Shown piece by piece: positions 47,998-60,000 of a stretch of 64,000 nucleotides of DNA. Each line of letters starts with the position of its first letter. The stretch's first letter is position 1. The stretch is from positions 16,444,974-16,508,973 of the forward strand of contig OX419757.1 of assembly GCA_948567375.1 (NCBI GenBank), written 5' to 3'. A model generated the notes under the pieces. That model was given only the letters and a program-made list of their open reading frames with translations. It did not search any database and was not told where the DNA came from. Origin of the DNA: Lunularia cruciata. Taxonomy: Eukaryota > Streptophyta > Marchantiopsida > Lunulariales > Lunulariaceae. Both the position numbers and the translations under genes were made by a program.

Positions 47998-50900
47998 CTA
48001 CTTCTGTACTTTTGATTTCTTCGATCTTTTGTGACCACTCTTTCTTTGGGCCGGTCTTTTACTCCCTGCGTTCTCTGATGGTGATGGCTCGGTACTGCTA
48101 TCTGGTCTACTACTGACATCTGAACCAATTTTCTTATCCTCAGTTTCGGCAGATGCTGGAGGACCACCCATCTCGGATTGCACACTCTTCAGAACGTCCT
48201 CCCATGTTACGTCCTCTTCATCCTCACTAGCTGCTTCATCTACAGGCTTCTCAACTTCAGTTACTGGTGCTTCTTTCTGATCGTCATCATCGGACTCTTC
48301 ACCGTCGCCCAGATCTTCATCACTCCCTAGATCTTCTTCGACCTGTGAGAAAATGGCCATGAAGATGACGGAAAGATCACAGATGTATGTAGCATCAGCT
48401 TCGTGGTCCAAGAAATCCAAATGAGTAACATCCAAGCCAGATGCGATCCCCTTAAATTACACAGTATCATCAGTCTCAATTCATATCACTGCATTTTAAG
48501 TGACGTGTTCTAGCCAAGATCTCATGTCTGTATTCTTGATGCCCTTCTTTATATCTAGGAAACAACCCGGCCCGACATTAAGGCAAGCAAACTTTAATCA
48601 AGATTCTAGTTGTACTGTAGAACATTTAACCCACCTCCTGTGCTTGATTGGGCTCGTCCTCCGCATTGAAAAAGTCCTTCTGAACTGGCACCTTTCTTAC
48701 TTTTTGCTTGGACACCACATCCAAGATGACAGCAGCGGCCTCTTGCTCCCCTTCAGGTAGGTCTTCGCTATTTCCGGTTGTGATTTGGAGCGACTTTCCT
48801 AAATTGTCCTTCTGTGGTCTCTCTTCTTCCGGGCGCTGGGGAGGGGGAGTGAAAAAGGGAATTCGACCCCTTTGCCAGTCGAATAAAACCATCTTGGCTG
48901 CCGTGTTCAAATCAGGTTCCCCACCCTGGATAATCATTTACATTATATTAGGATTTCGAACGCAGATGCCACAATTGATCTGTAGGACAACCTCATGCTC
49001 ATAACTTTTGGAAGTGAGAGTGAGAAGTACCTTCAAGAGCTTTCCTGATATTTTACAAAGCTGCGTCAGAAAGTCTTCATCGCTCGTCCTGCAGGAAGTA
49101 TACCAACACGTAAGAGCCAGGCATGACCGGACTAAGACAACACAGGAGTGCAAAATTCACTCAGCAAAACTGTCATCGGAATTGACACAGGCCGAAAATG
49201 TGATTTCAGCTACTGTTGAACTTAAATTATCTGCTAAAATAGCTTACCACTCCTTCACTTTGTAGGCTCGAATCAGGTAATCTTTTTTTACTCTGGACAA
49301 AACTTCTCCAATGTGTTCGGTTGCATCGGCAAGATTTCCAACACGAACCTACATGGAATGCAGCACGTGTCGCTCAGAAGGGAATTCCTGAAGGTTAAAT
49401 ATAATGAACACCTTTCTCCTGATACGCAATTGTAGATTGTACAAAATGGTATGGCCTCGGGAAGAAAGCACAAACTTGCACCTACTGATGGTCACTGAAG
49501 TGGTGATCATTTAATCTCCCAATCAGAAAGGAAACTGTGGAACTGGCTTGAGCTACTTACAACTCCTTTCAAAACTATGTCGGTTTCATTGTCATGACTT
49601 TGATAGACAACCCCAGGGCAATCTATCAAAAATATCCTTTTAGTGAGGGTGATGTACTGCCAAACTTTGGTTTCTCCTGGAATTGGAGCAACTTTGCAAA
49701 CCTGCAAACATCCAGGGCGGATATATTGTTATTCTTCACGTAAGAAGGTCTAGAAAGTCATCGCACACTTGGTCATCGATGGATGTAATAACTTTAAAAA
49801 GATCCAAACTGTTTACACACAGGTGTGAGTTTGAGACGACCTCGTACTCTCGGCGCCACAAGAAGGCGACTTGCGGCCTAGATTAATTCTAGTTCGAAAG
49901 TTTCGATTCTTACCGCCTTGGTCCGGAGTGTGTTGATGACCGAACTCTTCCCAACGTTTGGATATCCAACGAAACCAACAGAAATCGCCTGCTTGTCGGT
50001 CTTTAGGTGGGCAAGTTGCCTCAAGAGCGAGAGAAGAGAACCCTGTAGATGGCACCGTTCAAGATCAGCCAGAAACAATTAGAAGCTTGCCCTAGAGAGC
50101 ACTGTATCTCCTCTAATCAATAGAAAGCTAGCAAGCTAGCCTGGTCGGATAAGCCAACTACATGGAATCCAGGACCCTCACTACGGTCCCAGATTTTGAA
50201 GAAAGCTATCACGGCGGCCTTTGAATAAAATACAGAGGGGACAGACAAATTACCTTGCCGAAAGGGTTTGTTACACTTGCATGAAAAGCAAGAGTGGGGA
50301 ACTCCCGAGAAAGTGTGTGAAGCCATCCTTTCGTCACCCACGATGGCACTAGATCACACTGTGACACCGGCAGCACTCAAGGGATGTCAATTGAGATCAC
50401 AAGAGTAAGCATGCCCTCGTCACAATTTCTCTCTTATATATGGAACAGAATTGTCAGGCAAATGTATCACTCTTTAGTCATTCTAAACACTTCCTACTTG
50501 TTTTATCCGATTAGAAAATCTTTACAATAAAACTGGAGATCTCTCGCACCTTATTCAATAGAAAGATAAGGTGCTTGTGCTTGCAGTTCGTTTTCAAATG
50601 TTTCTCCAAATGGCGGCACCTAGTTCCCTCAGGGTCTCGTGCGTCCAGAACCTGAACGTGATAATCAGACCCAATTCAGCGAGATCAGCTACTGAACTAG
50701 AGAAAGGTGAACCTTTCCTGCAACACAGGGAACTACTCAGTAGCAGTATCTCATGCCCACCTCCTGAGATATCACACACATGTTCAATTTACAAACAAAA
50801 CAGGTTTGGATGCCTTACCTCTACAACGACGTCAGATGAATCAATCACTTTGTACAGCTCTCCCCAGATTCGCTTACTTTGACCTTTCTCAAACATACTA

Positions 50901-51696
50901 TGCCGGGCTGCGTCACGAAGCCCGTCGGTACTTTCCCCACCTAGAATCATTCCAGTTCCACCGCCTTTCTCAAATGCATCTGCAGAAGGAAACCATGAAA
51001 GTTAAGACCATGTAAAAGTCTGCAACTAATACCTCAAAAGTCAAAAGACGAGCTGCTGCCATTATAAATTGCAAAACTTTACCTTGTCCTGCATCAACTT
51101 TCTCGACCAGCGTCTGGTAATCATCCACAGCAAGTCTAGGACGTCTCCGTTTCTTCTTAGGACCGAATGTGTCCGCAAACTTCTCCGTATCCAAAAGGTG
51201 GACTCTAGATTGCTGTAAGAAGATAGATACGAATCAGATTAGTTGACCACCATAGAACTCTGTCCCGGTTGGTATCACTTATTACACTGCGGAAAACTAA
51301 AATTGATCGTGAAAACGTGCGCTCTATGATTACCTTTTGAGAATCAGTCAGAAGGGCAAGAGGTAGCTTCTTGTCCTTCAGGATGACAGTGTAGGAGTCC
51401 GACACCCTGGTCCTCATCTCTTCCCTGAACGTGTTCAGCTCCTTTTGACCGATAACACGGGTGTTTCCGAACCAGCGCCGATCCGGCTGGATACGTGTGG
51501 AGGGAAGCGCATTGGACTGATACTCCTGATACAATTTCACTCCTTTCTTGTCACGCACAGGACGATTCTTGTACATATGAAGTCTGCGCACAGTCGCAGC
51601 ACTTCGGGTTCCCGGTTTGTTATCCCGATTCGCTTCATCGAGGGAATGCTTCGGCTTTCCCTTAACGGCTGGTCCCGCCGTCTTTTTCTTCCCCAT
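47998..51696 (-). CDS. NUG2: Nuclear/nucleolar GTPase 2 (NUG2/NOG2), ribosome assembly
   Basis: Circularly permuted GTPase that binds pre-60S particles and controls their maturation and nuclear export. Eleven exons on the minus strand: 51696-51334, 51212-51083, 50979-50819, 50651-50550, 50358-50254, 50042-49914, 49701-49561, 49348-49248, 49088-49031, 48925-48635, 48342-47998. All have GT-AG borders and in-phase joins, giving 641 residues (Arabidopsis about 536). Seen: basic N-terminus [12 protein letters not shown]1NT domain with RSAATVRRL and [17 protein letters not shown], then G motifs in permuted order: G4 NKCD 251-254, G5-like HASV near 279, G1 GYPNVGKS 313-320, G2 Thr341, G3 DCPG 357-360. 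A C-terminal acidic tail ([14 protein letters not shown]) then Lys-rich end ([10 protein letters not shown]) acts as nuclear/nucleolar signal. Introns are 103-292 bp. Confidence 0.95.
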
Positions 51697-51744
51697 CTCG
51701 ACTTCCTTCGTTCACAATTAACTGAAATCCAAATTACAAGAACT

Positions 51745-51766
51745 GCAGTAGGGTTTAGGGTTTAGT
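51745..51766 (-). promoter_or_regulatory. Telo-box upstream of NUG2
   Basis: 'tagggtttagggtttag' at 51749-51765, which reads AAACCCTAAACCCTA on the gene strand, about 50-70 bp before the NUG2 start codon. Telo-boxes are a known promoter or leader motif of plant ribosomal-protein and ribosome-biogenesis genes, which fits NUG2. Confidence 0.7.
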
Positions 51767-52127
51767 TTACAAAATTCAATCTGATCCTGACCTCCTGCTT
51801 TCTACATCGATGTCAAAAGACCTCAGGAAACATCATGAGCGGTTCGGAACGAGCGCAGATACTTCTGCTAAACCCTGCGGAGCATATACACTGCTGGCAA
51901 CTAAACCTGGACAACGCGACAACAACACGAGAGAACTAGCTAACACGTGAGATATACGAGTACTCACCAGGAACTCACGAATCTAAATATGCTGAATTCA
52001 CTAATTTAGACGAGCTAGTCACTGAAATTCAGGTGAAGAAGCATTTACACGAACTGATCTTACTATGTGATACTGCGAATTGCGGGGGGAGACACCGAAC
52101 ATCAAGGCAAAGCCGAAGATATTGCAA

Positions 52128-52150
52128 TTAGGGTTTAGGGCGGGTTTAGG
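52128..52150 (-). promoter_or_regulatory. Second telo-box cluster upstream of NUG2
   Basis: 'tagggtttaggg' (52129-52140) followed by 'cgggtttagg', about 435 bp upstream of the NUG2 start codon, same orientation as the first telo-box. Confidence 0.6.
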
Positions 52151-52379
52151 ACGGGAACCAAAATAAAGATGACAGCTGATGGGAACAACAGCAAGAGATT
52201 TCATACACAGCTAATCCAGCGACAAGAACTTTCAAACTGGAAATGGAAGCAATCACAATTAAGAAAAAATATTACGGCACACAATGCGATGTCTTCCGAT
52301 GACAGAAACATCCACAAACTGTAGTCTAACATCTGGAAATATACACGGAGGCAAACACTGCAGGTTTGAGACTAACAAA

Positions 52380-52753
52380 CCCAAAATATGAAATTCTAAA
52401 ACCAGAACTCCCAGATTTCAGTTATCCCTACCTGCTGCAAATTGCCTCTGCTTGAGGAAACGTCTCGAGCAGAATTAATCCTGCCCCCTCTCCCAAACCC
52501 TCGCTGAGCCCTCGTCTCCTGCTTTCCCCGCGTTCTCTACGTGCTCTCAGATTGTCCCAGATTGTCCCAAAATATGAAATTCTAAAACCAATTCCCAGAT
52601 TTCAGTTATCCCTCCCTACCTGCTACAAATTCCTCTGCTTGAGGAAACGTCTTGAGCAGAATGAATCCTGCCCCCCTCTCTTTCCCAAACCCTCGCTTGA
52701 ACCCTCGTCTCCTGCTTTCGCCGCGTTCTCTACGTGATCTCAGATTGTCCCAG
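52380..52753. repeat. 187-bp tandem duplication in the NUG2 upstream region
   Basis: Unit 1 about 52380-52566, unit 2 about 52567-52753. Both carry 'aaatatgaaattctaaaacca', 'ttgaggaaacgtct', 'cccaaaccctcgct' and 'cagattgtccca'. They differ by several substitutions and short indels. Each unit has a telo-box-like 'aaaccct'. May double promoter elements. Confidence 0.85.
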
Positions 52754-53335
52754 GATTGGCGTCCTTTTCCCCTTTGACCTACTCTGCGTTCTCGCGACCT
52801 AGATTTGACGGTTTACAGCCAATATAGTGGAGCGGTTTTAGCAGGAAGGTGGAGGAGTTTAACTCAGTTCATCCGTTGAGATTTGGAGTCAAACAAAACT
52901 GTCCTCACGTGATTCTACGGTACCTACAGACTCTAAGGTGTCGTCCAAAAGTTGTGACGTTCTACATCTCCAAGTGGATCAGTTTCGAATTCTATAAAGG
53001 TCCATGTATGTGCATTAGTCCTCGATTAGTAGATAATTTAGATAGACTGTGGAAGATTATTCTGGACTCATGTCACATGGGCATTGGTTGTGTCCTTTGG
53101 AGAATTTCTAGAAATATAATCTAGAAAAGGTGAGATTGAACTACACTGTCTAGTGCATCATGTGTGCGTTTCCTCGTTTGCTCGTGTATTGCATAAAGGG
53201 GAATCGAGGAAGTAATAACGTTGCTAAATTATGAAATCTAAAGTCGACTTGTGCACTTTGGGCTTTATCGGTCACACATTTAGTTGAAAACTATGTTGTG
53301 TATACCAGTAAGTGGGATAAAGGCGACCGCGTAGG
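52754..53335. other. Intergenic sequence, no gene seen
   Basis: An open stretch at 52849-53124 on the plus strand has no recognisable features. Confidence 0.35.
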
Positions 53336-55302
53336 AAAAATGAAGGATGGGAAGACCCCATCAAGCCGCACAAAGGAGAGACAAAAAAGGTAACATGGGG
53401 CTAAGCCCCCATAGAGTCTGTATGAGAAATCTGCCCTACCGCACCTAAGATATCCGAGCTATGCAAGTTGCACGGTCTACACACAATTGGAGCATCCGAA
53501 GAAACATCACCTAATGTGATTGCTCTCCTATGGATTGCACCAACCACTGCACTCTCTAGAGCAATGGACACACGCTGTCTAAAGTAAGCTACAAAGTATG
53601 AGAGTGAGAGTGGTACTCCCTGACGCCTAACATGATAAACTCTCGCACACTCCCTGACAAATGTGTCAAATGCCGTGTCAATCACTCCATATAACTCCAA
53701 GGCTAGAGGAACAAAGAGGTGACCTCGCTGCATGCCCCTATACTTGGAGACCTTGCGACCTGCTGCTGCACTCGCCGCCCATCCAGGGGGATGGGTAATC
53801 ACTCCCTCCGATACTATATCCCACGTAGGATCCGTGACCACAACATCCGCTATTGTCACCTGATCATCTCGGACCAAGTATAAGTCTGCCCTGACACGTG
53901 TCGTCTGCAACGCATACGAACGCTCCCTCCAAGCTAAGTATCCACTCTCTCGTGCCATAGCAAACACTATGTCTCTAATGGCATCATGTGTAGCTATCTT
54001 CTGTCCTCCAAAAGGACACCGTGTCATGTGGACCACCGTTGCATCTAGTGTAGAACCACACTCACAAGTGAGTAGTGAAGATGCAGATGGGTGGACCAAA
54101 CCTAGGCAAAACCTCATCGCTGTAGAGAAAGTAGCCGGTGCGAGTCGAAAAGCCCTAATGGATGGTCGAGCTAGGATCCACGAGCCTGCACCCTTGTTGG
54201 AGCAAGAGCGTAGACGTGCTCTAGTAGCTTGAGGAATGGACGAGTCAACTAAGAGAGAATGTAGCGTATGCTCACACTGTCGCTCCATCAAGGAAGACTG
54301 TAGACCTCCAGTCCAATTTGACAATAGTGAAGCAAATGATGGAAAACCCTCTCGTGCTCGTGGGGATAGACTATCTCTCGTTTGCCGCAATAACACCTGC
54401 AGAGAAAAGGGTCCTCCCTCCACCTCTATCACATAAGTCTCCAAAACCGGCCTATCAGCAACCACAAAACGAGAGGCAAGTAGGGGTGTCGAGAGAACCC
54501 AACTACCCAAAAACGCTATAGGTGTCATCTCCTCCATAGAAAGCAAGCCAACCCCACCACATGAGATCGGTAGAGCCGTCTGTCTACGTGCCAACTCCCT
54601 TGTCACACACTCAAAAGTCCCTGGTCCAATAATATCACCAAAGACTCCCATAATCCTCCTATCAAATGCTCTCAGACGTGATAGGAAAGACGGTGAGGGG
54701 GGAACTGTACGAATGAGGTAGGATGGTAGACGAGCAATATTGGAAGAGAGTATACCAAATGCCACCTGCGGATCTCCTAGTAATGGAAGGTCATCCACAT
54801 GGAGAACATCCTCTGCAAGGGCAACGTCCAAGAAGCATGTAACGAAATCCTCCGATCCTATTGGCACTCCAAGAACACGAAGCCCATCTGTGGATGTGAT
54901 AGACCCCTCTGGAAGCTCAAGGTGGGGAGGGATACCTAAAGGGGACCATGCCCTACACTTTGACACCTTGACTCTCAAGCCTACTAGATGTCGCTCGGTA
55001 GTCAAGTAGTCAAAGGCCTGCCTAATCTGATCTACATGGCCTACAATGTGTGTATCATCTGCCAAGGAGGGAAATACACAACCTGGCATGGCCAAAGTAG
55101 TAGATAGGAGAGCTCTAAAGTGAGCCATGGCAAATAAGGGCCCCCCCAAAGGATCTCCCTGTCGTGTACCAATAGTTGACTCCAAGACGGTGACTCCCTC
55201 CTATGAACCACCATGCTGGTAGTAAAAGGAAGCAGGAGAGCCATAAAAAGACCACACAAAAGGAATGAGACTCGCCAAGGATCCACCAGCCTCCCTAAGC
55301 TA
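53336..55302 (-). mobile_element. 5'-truncated LINE with restriction-like endonuclease (R2/CRE-type organisation)
   Basis: Non-LTR retrotransposon on the minus strand. Homology starts near 55302 inside the reverse transcriptase (REAGGSLASLIPFVWSFYGS), the usual 5' truncation of LINEs. The 3' end is put near 53336 from the loss of similarity-like composition only; no poly(A) or target duplication was identified. The element is clearly G+C-richer than the sequence around it. One in-frame stop (55201-55203) interrupts the reverse transcriptase; the rest is open. Confidence 0.75.
53401..55200 (-). pseudogene. LINE ORF: reverse transcriptase C-half, CCHC motif, restriction-like endonuclease
   Basis: Open from 55200 to the stop at 53401-53403. 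Residue numbers count from the TTG codon at 55185. TRQGDPLGGPLF (7-18) and LADDTH (41-46) are reverse-transcriptase motifs. A thumb/linker region follows. A CCHC-type knuckle lies at C374, C376, H386, C390. Then VRADLYLVRDDQVTIADVVV (431-450) gives D434 and D447 with 12 residues between, as in the (P)D-x12-14-D core of the R2-type endonuclease, with basic K478 and K481 (GRKVSKY) beyond. No APE-type endonuclease was seen, but the N-terminal part is missing. Reverse transcription at a nicked target site is the expected activity of an intact relative. Confidence 0.75.
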
Positions 55303-57316
55303 CCATTAAGTTACAAACATATTTCAGTGAAGTTTGGTATAAAAAGAACAAACATGAATGAGAGTAAGAACTGATTATCCGTCATGGGGTTCAAGAGAGT
55401 TCGAAGGTCCATTTGGGGTGGAGGGAAAGGATGAAAAGGTCCAAAACAGTTCCCCTTACTGCGACTGCGTCTCCTATCAATGCGCGCAGTAATTCACAGA
55501 ACTTGGTAACATAGGAGCAGCAAAGTTACCACCACAATCAGTTCAAGATCACTATCTAGTAAGGAGGTGCAGAATACGGCAGGCATACAGAAAACGGTAT
55601 GTCGCATTGTTAGTCCGGCACAGCGGAGAGCGATAACTTAGCTAAGGATCGGTAAACTTGCCTATTGGCCGACCCGGTGGTTATCTGCTGCGATTCTCTC
55701 GAACTCTTGTAGATGATCAAAGGAGATTCGTCAGAAGGTTTTGATCATGAAATTCAGTATCCGATTCGTTACGTGCAGAATTCCCTTAAAATATTCAAGC
55801 GGTAGTGTGGAGTACCATTTTCATACTATGTAGTATATTTGAGATGGCGCGCGTTCATTATTCTGCATAGGGTACATAGGGTCCGGGCGGGTATAATCCA
55901 TAGAAAAATAATCACTCTAAGTGACGTTTCTTCAGATGCTCTAGCAGTGTATAAACGGTAAGATTTAAGATTTGCATAACTCAGATATCTTATATACAAT
56001 AGAAGTTCAAATAATTTATAAATTGAACTACTTGCATAACTCGAATATTTTAGATCGAGACTATTAGAACCTAGCCCCATTCTACCTCGCTTGTCTCTCC
56101 CTTACGTGGTTTGATGTGGCCTTCCCATCTTTCTTGTGTTCTATGAGGTCAGTTTTCCACTTTAGTGTAAGAGAGGTCCCTCCCTTCTCATACAAGGAAG
56201 CTGTGAAAGATTTGTAATGACCGCCTTCTCGGAAAGTCTCGGGCAGCTTCTTCGTAGAAGCATTAGTTCTGAATGAAACTGAGGTTCAGAAGCAAGCGAC
56301 TTCATCCAGAATCCACAAATTAACGATATTCGTATAATATTACGAGGACCTACCAATACGTTAGTTCTTCAAATAGTGTTACACAGATGATGCTGACACC
56401 AACTTACCTGAGCTATCAATCTGGCATTCTAGTTCTGCAAAATTCCTTTGCCTCGTATCATCAAGCATAGTTACATAAATCACTTCACTGCACCATAGAC
56501 TGGGAGCACCACGTTGGAACAGACTACACCTTCACACATATGCTGCGAGGGATCCTCCCACGTCGACTTTATCATCAGCAATTAGTATTGATGACACGCG
56601 CGATACATCAGGAACAATGGCTAGAGGGCCAAATAGTATAATAGTACAATGGAGGGTTTTAGAAATAGTTTGGTCGGAAGTATACGGGATAAATAACAAA
56701 TTTTATAATTATTTTTAGTGAACTCTGTAAAGAGATGGGTGCTAATAAATGAATACTTTATAAACTATTATATGATATATCACATGCAATTTATATTCAT
56801 TTATAAAAATTAGACGATATACTATGGATGTTTAGGAATTCTATAGTGAAATAAATGATTGTCAAAAGAGATGATGTGGTTTCTTGAGAGAGTTGCAACA
56901 TTTTTTTGGTGGGTGATTCTTGGAGTGTGAAAGTTTTTGGCGGATCCAAAATGCCACTCTCAACTATTCAAATTCAAATTCACCACATTTGCAAATGCGA
57001 ATACTGCGCAAATGCTCTTGTTAATAAACTAAACCGGTGTGTTTTGTAGTTTTGCATTGGTGTGTTGGTTCATATCCATATATATTAGTGTGGTGAGGGA
57101 GATAGCGCGAGTTATGGAAAATGATTTGCATCTTACGGCAACCAAGAAATTAATTGGAGGTGAAAGAATTTTATTCCAAAAGGGCAACAAAAATTCAGCA
57201 AAAACCTTATTGTAATGTAGGCTCACATTGGATGCAAAATCAACTTGCACTATCAAGTGACTACTAGCGGCAACGAGCATGTACGGGTGCCAATGAGCTT
57301 TGATCTTTGAACACCA
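55303..57316. other. Intergenic sequence, no gene seen
   Basis: Mixed composition, more A+T-rich after 56600. No ORF, RNA gene or repeat that I can support. Confidence 0.4.
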
Positions 57317-57495
57317 TCGAGCGGCTACGGGCAGCAATAGGCGGCTACGAGCAGCGACGAGCAACAACGAGCAGCGACGAGCAACAACGAGCAGCGACGA
57401 GCAACAACAAGCAGCGACGAGCAACGATGAGCAACAACAAGCAGCGAGAGCAACAAGGAGTAGCGACGAGCAACAACGAGCAGCGACAAGAAAAA
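57317..57495. repeat. Minisatellite of 18-20-bp units
   Basis: About nine imperfect head-to-tail copies of 'gagcaacaacgagcagcgac' or its 9-bp sub-units ('cgagcaacaa' and 'cgagcagcga'), clearest at 57352-57425. All frames stay open through it because the unit lacks stops. Confidence 0.9.
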
Positions 57496-57545
57496 TCCAA
57501 CATTTAATCCTAAATTAACATATTAAATCCCATATAAATCGCTTT

Positions 57546-57698
57546 GTCTAATGTATAAATTTGTCAACTTTTGATTACCATGGGTATTCTAAAACATCAT
57601 GGATGCTCCTTTGGTGGCCTTGGTCATCTAGTGCATAAATTTGTCAACTTTTGATTACCATGGGTGTTCTCAAATATCATGGATGCTCCCTTTGGTGG
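57546..57698. repeat. 76-bp direct duplication
   Basis: Two adjacent copies, 57546-57621 and 57622-57698, sharing 'aaatttgtcaacttttgatt' and 'catcatggatgctcc' (second copy slightly altered). Confidence 0.85.
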
Positions 57699-58906
57699 CC
57701 GCCACTTTCACTCCAACCCTAAACGATAAACTTTATTAACCCTAATACATAATCAATGCACTACGGAGCGATAACGGAAAATTCCTTATTCCTTATTTCC
57801 TACGAACCACCTCATATGGAGTATGCTAATAATAAGGAACTTGGCTCAAACTCCATAACGATACCTTTTCTACCTCCTGTTCACGCACCGTACCCATTTA
57901 GTCAACGCTTTGTAACTATCTATATGAAAAGTTATGAAATTTAGTATAACTAAAATTGAAACCCCCTAATGGAATCAAAAAACATTAAGAAATGTAGATG
58001 GTAAACAAAGGCTTAGTGTACACAAAGAACACGAGCCCCAGACCAATGCAAAAAAGCTCATAGTTCGAGGAGAAACAACAGCCCATATCCAACATGGAAA
58101 GCTCAAGATATATGCAAAAGGTCTAAATGTCAGAGGAGAATCCAACAAGACATACCAAACATATAGAAATAACCCACATGGAAAAATAAACATCAAAAGG
58201 TTTCAGATCTAGCTTTTTCTGCCCAAAAAAAATCTATAGATGATTTTATGGGTAGTCTATAAAAACTTTATGAATATACTAAAACTTTTTTTGGGTAAAA
58301 GTCCATACCTGAAAAAAAAATGTGACCCATAACATTTTATGCGTGAGTGGATCACCTATCAAAGTCTATAATCTAAAGTTTAAATACGTATGTCTAAATT
58401 TGGAAAAAGAAATTCAACCATAAAATTTTATATATTATTTTATTTTCTAGTTGAATCCTAGGATACCTGTAACATATTTGACGGAGGTCACTAAAAATTG
58501 ATAGAAATTTATCAATCCGAGATATGAAACCCCTTAGTGTAACCAACAATTAACCTGCATTAAGGCCTTTGCAAAGTAATCTACATCAAGGCTCTAAGCT
58601 CACGTAGATAATGGCAAATGGCCAACAGCCCAGTAATATACCCCAAAGGAAAAGGAAAAACATAAGTACCAAAAGGTGCCAAAAAAGAAGAGTCCAAGAC
58701 TTTATGAAAATGGGTAAATAGGTAAAGAGAAACAAAGTCTATACACAACTTGCATAAAGAAGAGATGACATAACAAAGTATTAGGTAGAGTAACCTACAC
58801 TAGAAATATATAAAAAAGGAAGAGTCCAAGACTCTATAAAAATAGGAAGATAGGTAAAGACAAATAAAAGCTTATACCCAATTGGCATAAATAAAAAAAC
58901 ATTATG
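57699..58906. other. A+T-rich intergenic sequence
   Basis: No gene supported. A phrase near 58674-58720 ('agaagagtccaagacttta') recurs at about 58815-58840, with 'taggtaaagaga' or 'taggtaaagaca' after it: a diverged ~130-bp duplication. Confidence 0.4.
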
Positions 58907-59601
58907 TGTAATACTTCGAGGAGAAGAGAAGAGAGAAAACACAGATTGCACACTCAAACAATCGATGCCCCAAGGGAGCACCTTCTCTTTATTATATAGA
59001 CAAAGAGGATCTCCGCCAAGGAAGCTCCACCATAGGATTAGGGACACAGATAGGTGACATGTCAGGTCTAGATCCTATCTGGTTGGTCAAACAAGCTTTG
59101 ATCGGAAGGAATCTTTTAGGGAATCTTCTTGTAAGAATATCAGAATCACGTGAGTAAGGTACCGTTGGAAAGCTCTAGATGAGACAAAGCTAGGGAGGAG
59201 GGAAGGCCAGCCTTTCTTACATAGGGGAGGGAAATATGCACATTTTTGAGGCTTAATTCATCCGTTTAGGCCTCCAAAATTGCCTTCAAAGATTTTAGGC
59301 ATATTTCGATTCCTACTCTATTGGTAGAAGTCCCCTTTTGGTGATACCTCTTTCTGATCTGTTTAATCCATCATGTGTAACATCCTTCCATATGTTACCA
59401 AACCAATTCTTACCTTTAAATCATATGTCTAGCTATTGGTTTTAGGTTCTCAAGTCTATTTTGGTTTCTGCCCTATTAGTAGAAGTACTCTTTTGGTGAT
59501 ACTTCTATCTTATCTATTTTGAAAATCATGTATAACATCATTCTAGATGTTACCAAACCAAATTTCACATCTAGATCATATGGCTAGCTCTTGGTATTAC
59601 A
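58907..59601 (-). repeat. Solo LTR of family A chromovirus with perfect target duplication
   Basis: 695 bp, inverted relative to 4485-5221; ends TGTAATAC and GGTATTACA on the plus strand. Flanked by TTATG on both sides (58902-58906 and 59602-59606). The perfect 5-bp duplication confirms both ends of the LTR. Confidence 0.95.
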
Positions 59602-59662
59602 TTATGTAGTGTAACTCCACTAGAAATGTGTAAAATGAATGATATAGAAACTGTCATGCATG

Positions 59663-59665
<3 letters not shown>

Positions 59666-59756
<91 letters not shown>
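59666..59756. repeat. (TA)n microsatellite, about 45 units
   Basis: Uninterrupted TA dinucleotides over about 91 bp. Likely length-variable. Confidence 0.97.
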
Positions 59757-59758
<2 letters not shown>

Positions 59759-59850
59759 TTCACAACATACATCTTTGTCAATCTCAAACACTATACAAGC
59801 ACAACTCACACATAAGTCATACATGAACTCTAAAGTGCCACAATTGCCTC
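59757..59850. repeat. Left copy of a ~90-bp flank sequence around element B3
   Basis: Shares 'agcacaactcacacataagt', 'catacat' and 'ctctaaagtgccacaat' with 63545-63634. The two lie on opposite sides of the truncated family B element. Confidence 0.75.
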
Positions 59851-60000
59851 CTAGTTGGCGGTTAGGTCTCTCTAACTCCATATAGCCATCTATTCCAAGT
59901 ATATGATATGCCCTATGGTGGGCAAAGATCCAAAGACTGGGAACTATCAAACCCCATCATTAGTCACTTGTTTGCAATCTATTCCTTATCAAGGATGAAT

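Noticed and set aside
53969-55009. Plus-strand frames of 66-89 codons
   Set aside because: Antisense to the LINE ORF.
57300-57518. Gln/Arg/Ala-rich open frames
   Set aside because: Product of the stop-free minisatellite unit; no start context or similarity.
59626-59826. Open frames encoding Ile-Tyr repeats
   Set aside because: Pure product of the (TA)n microsatellite.
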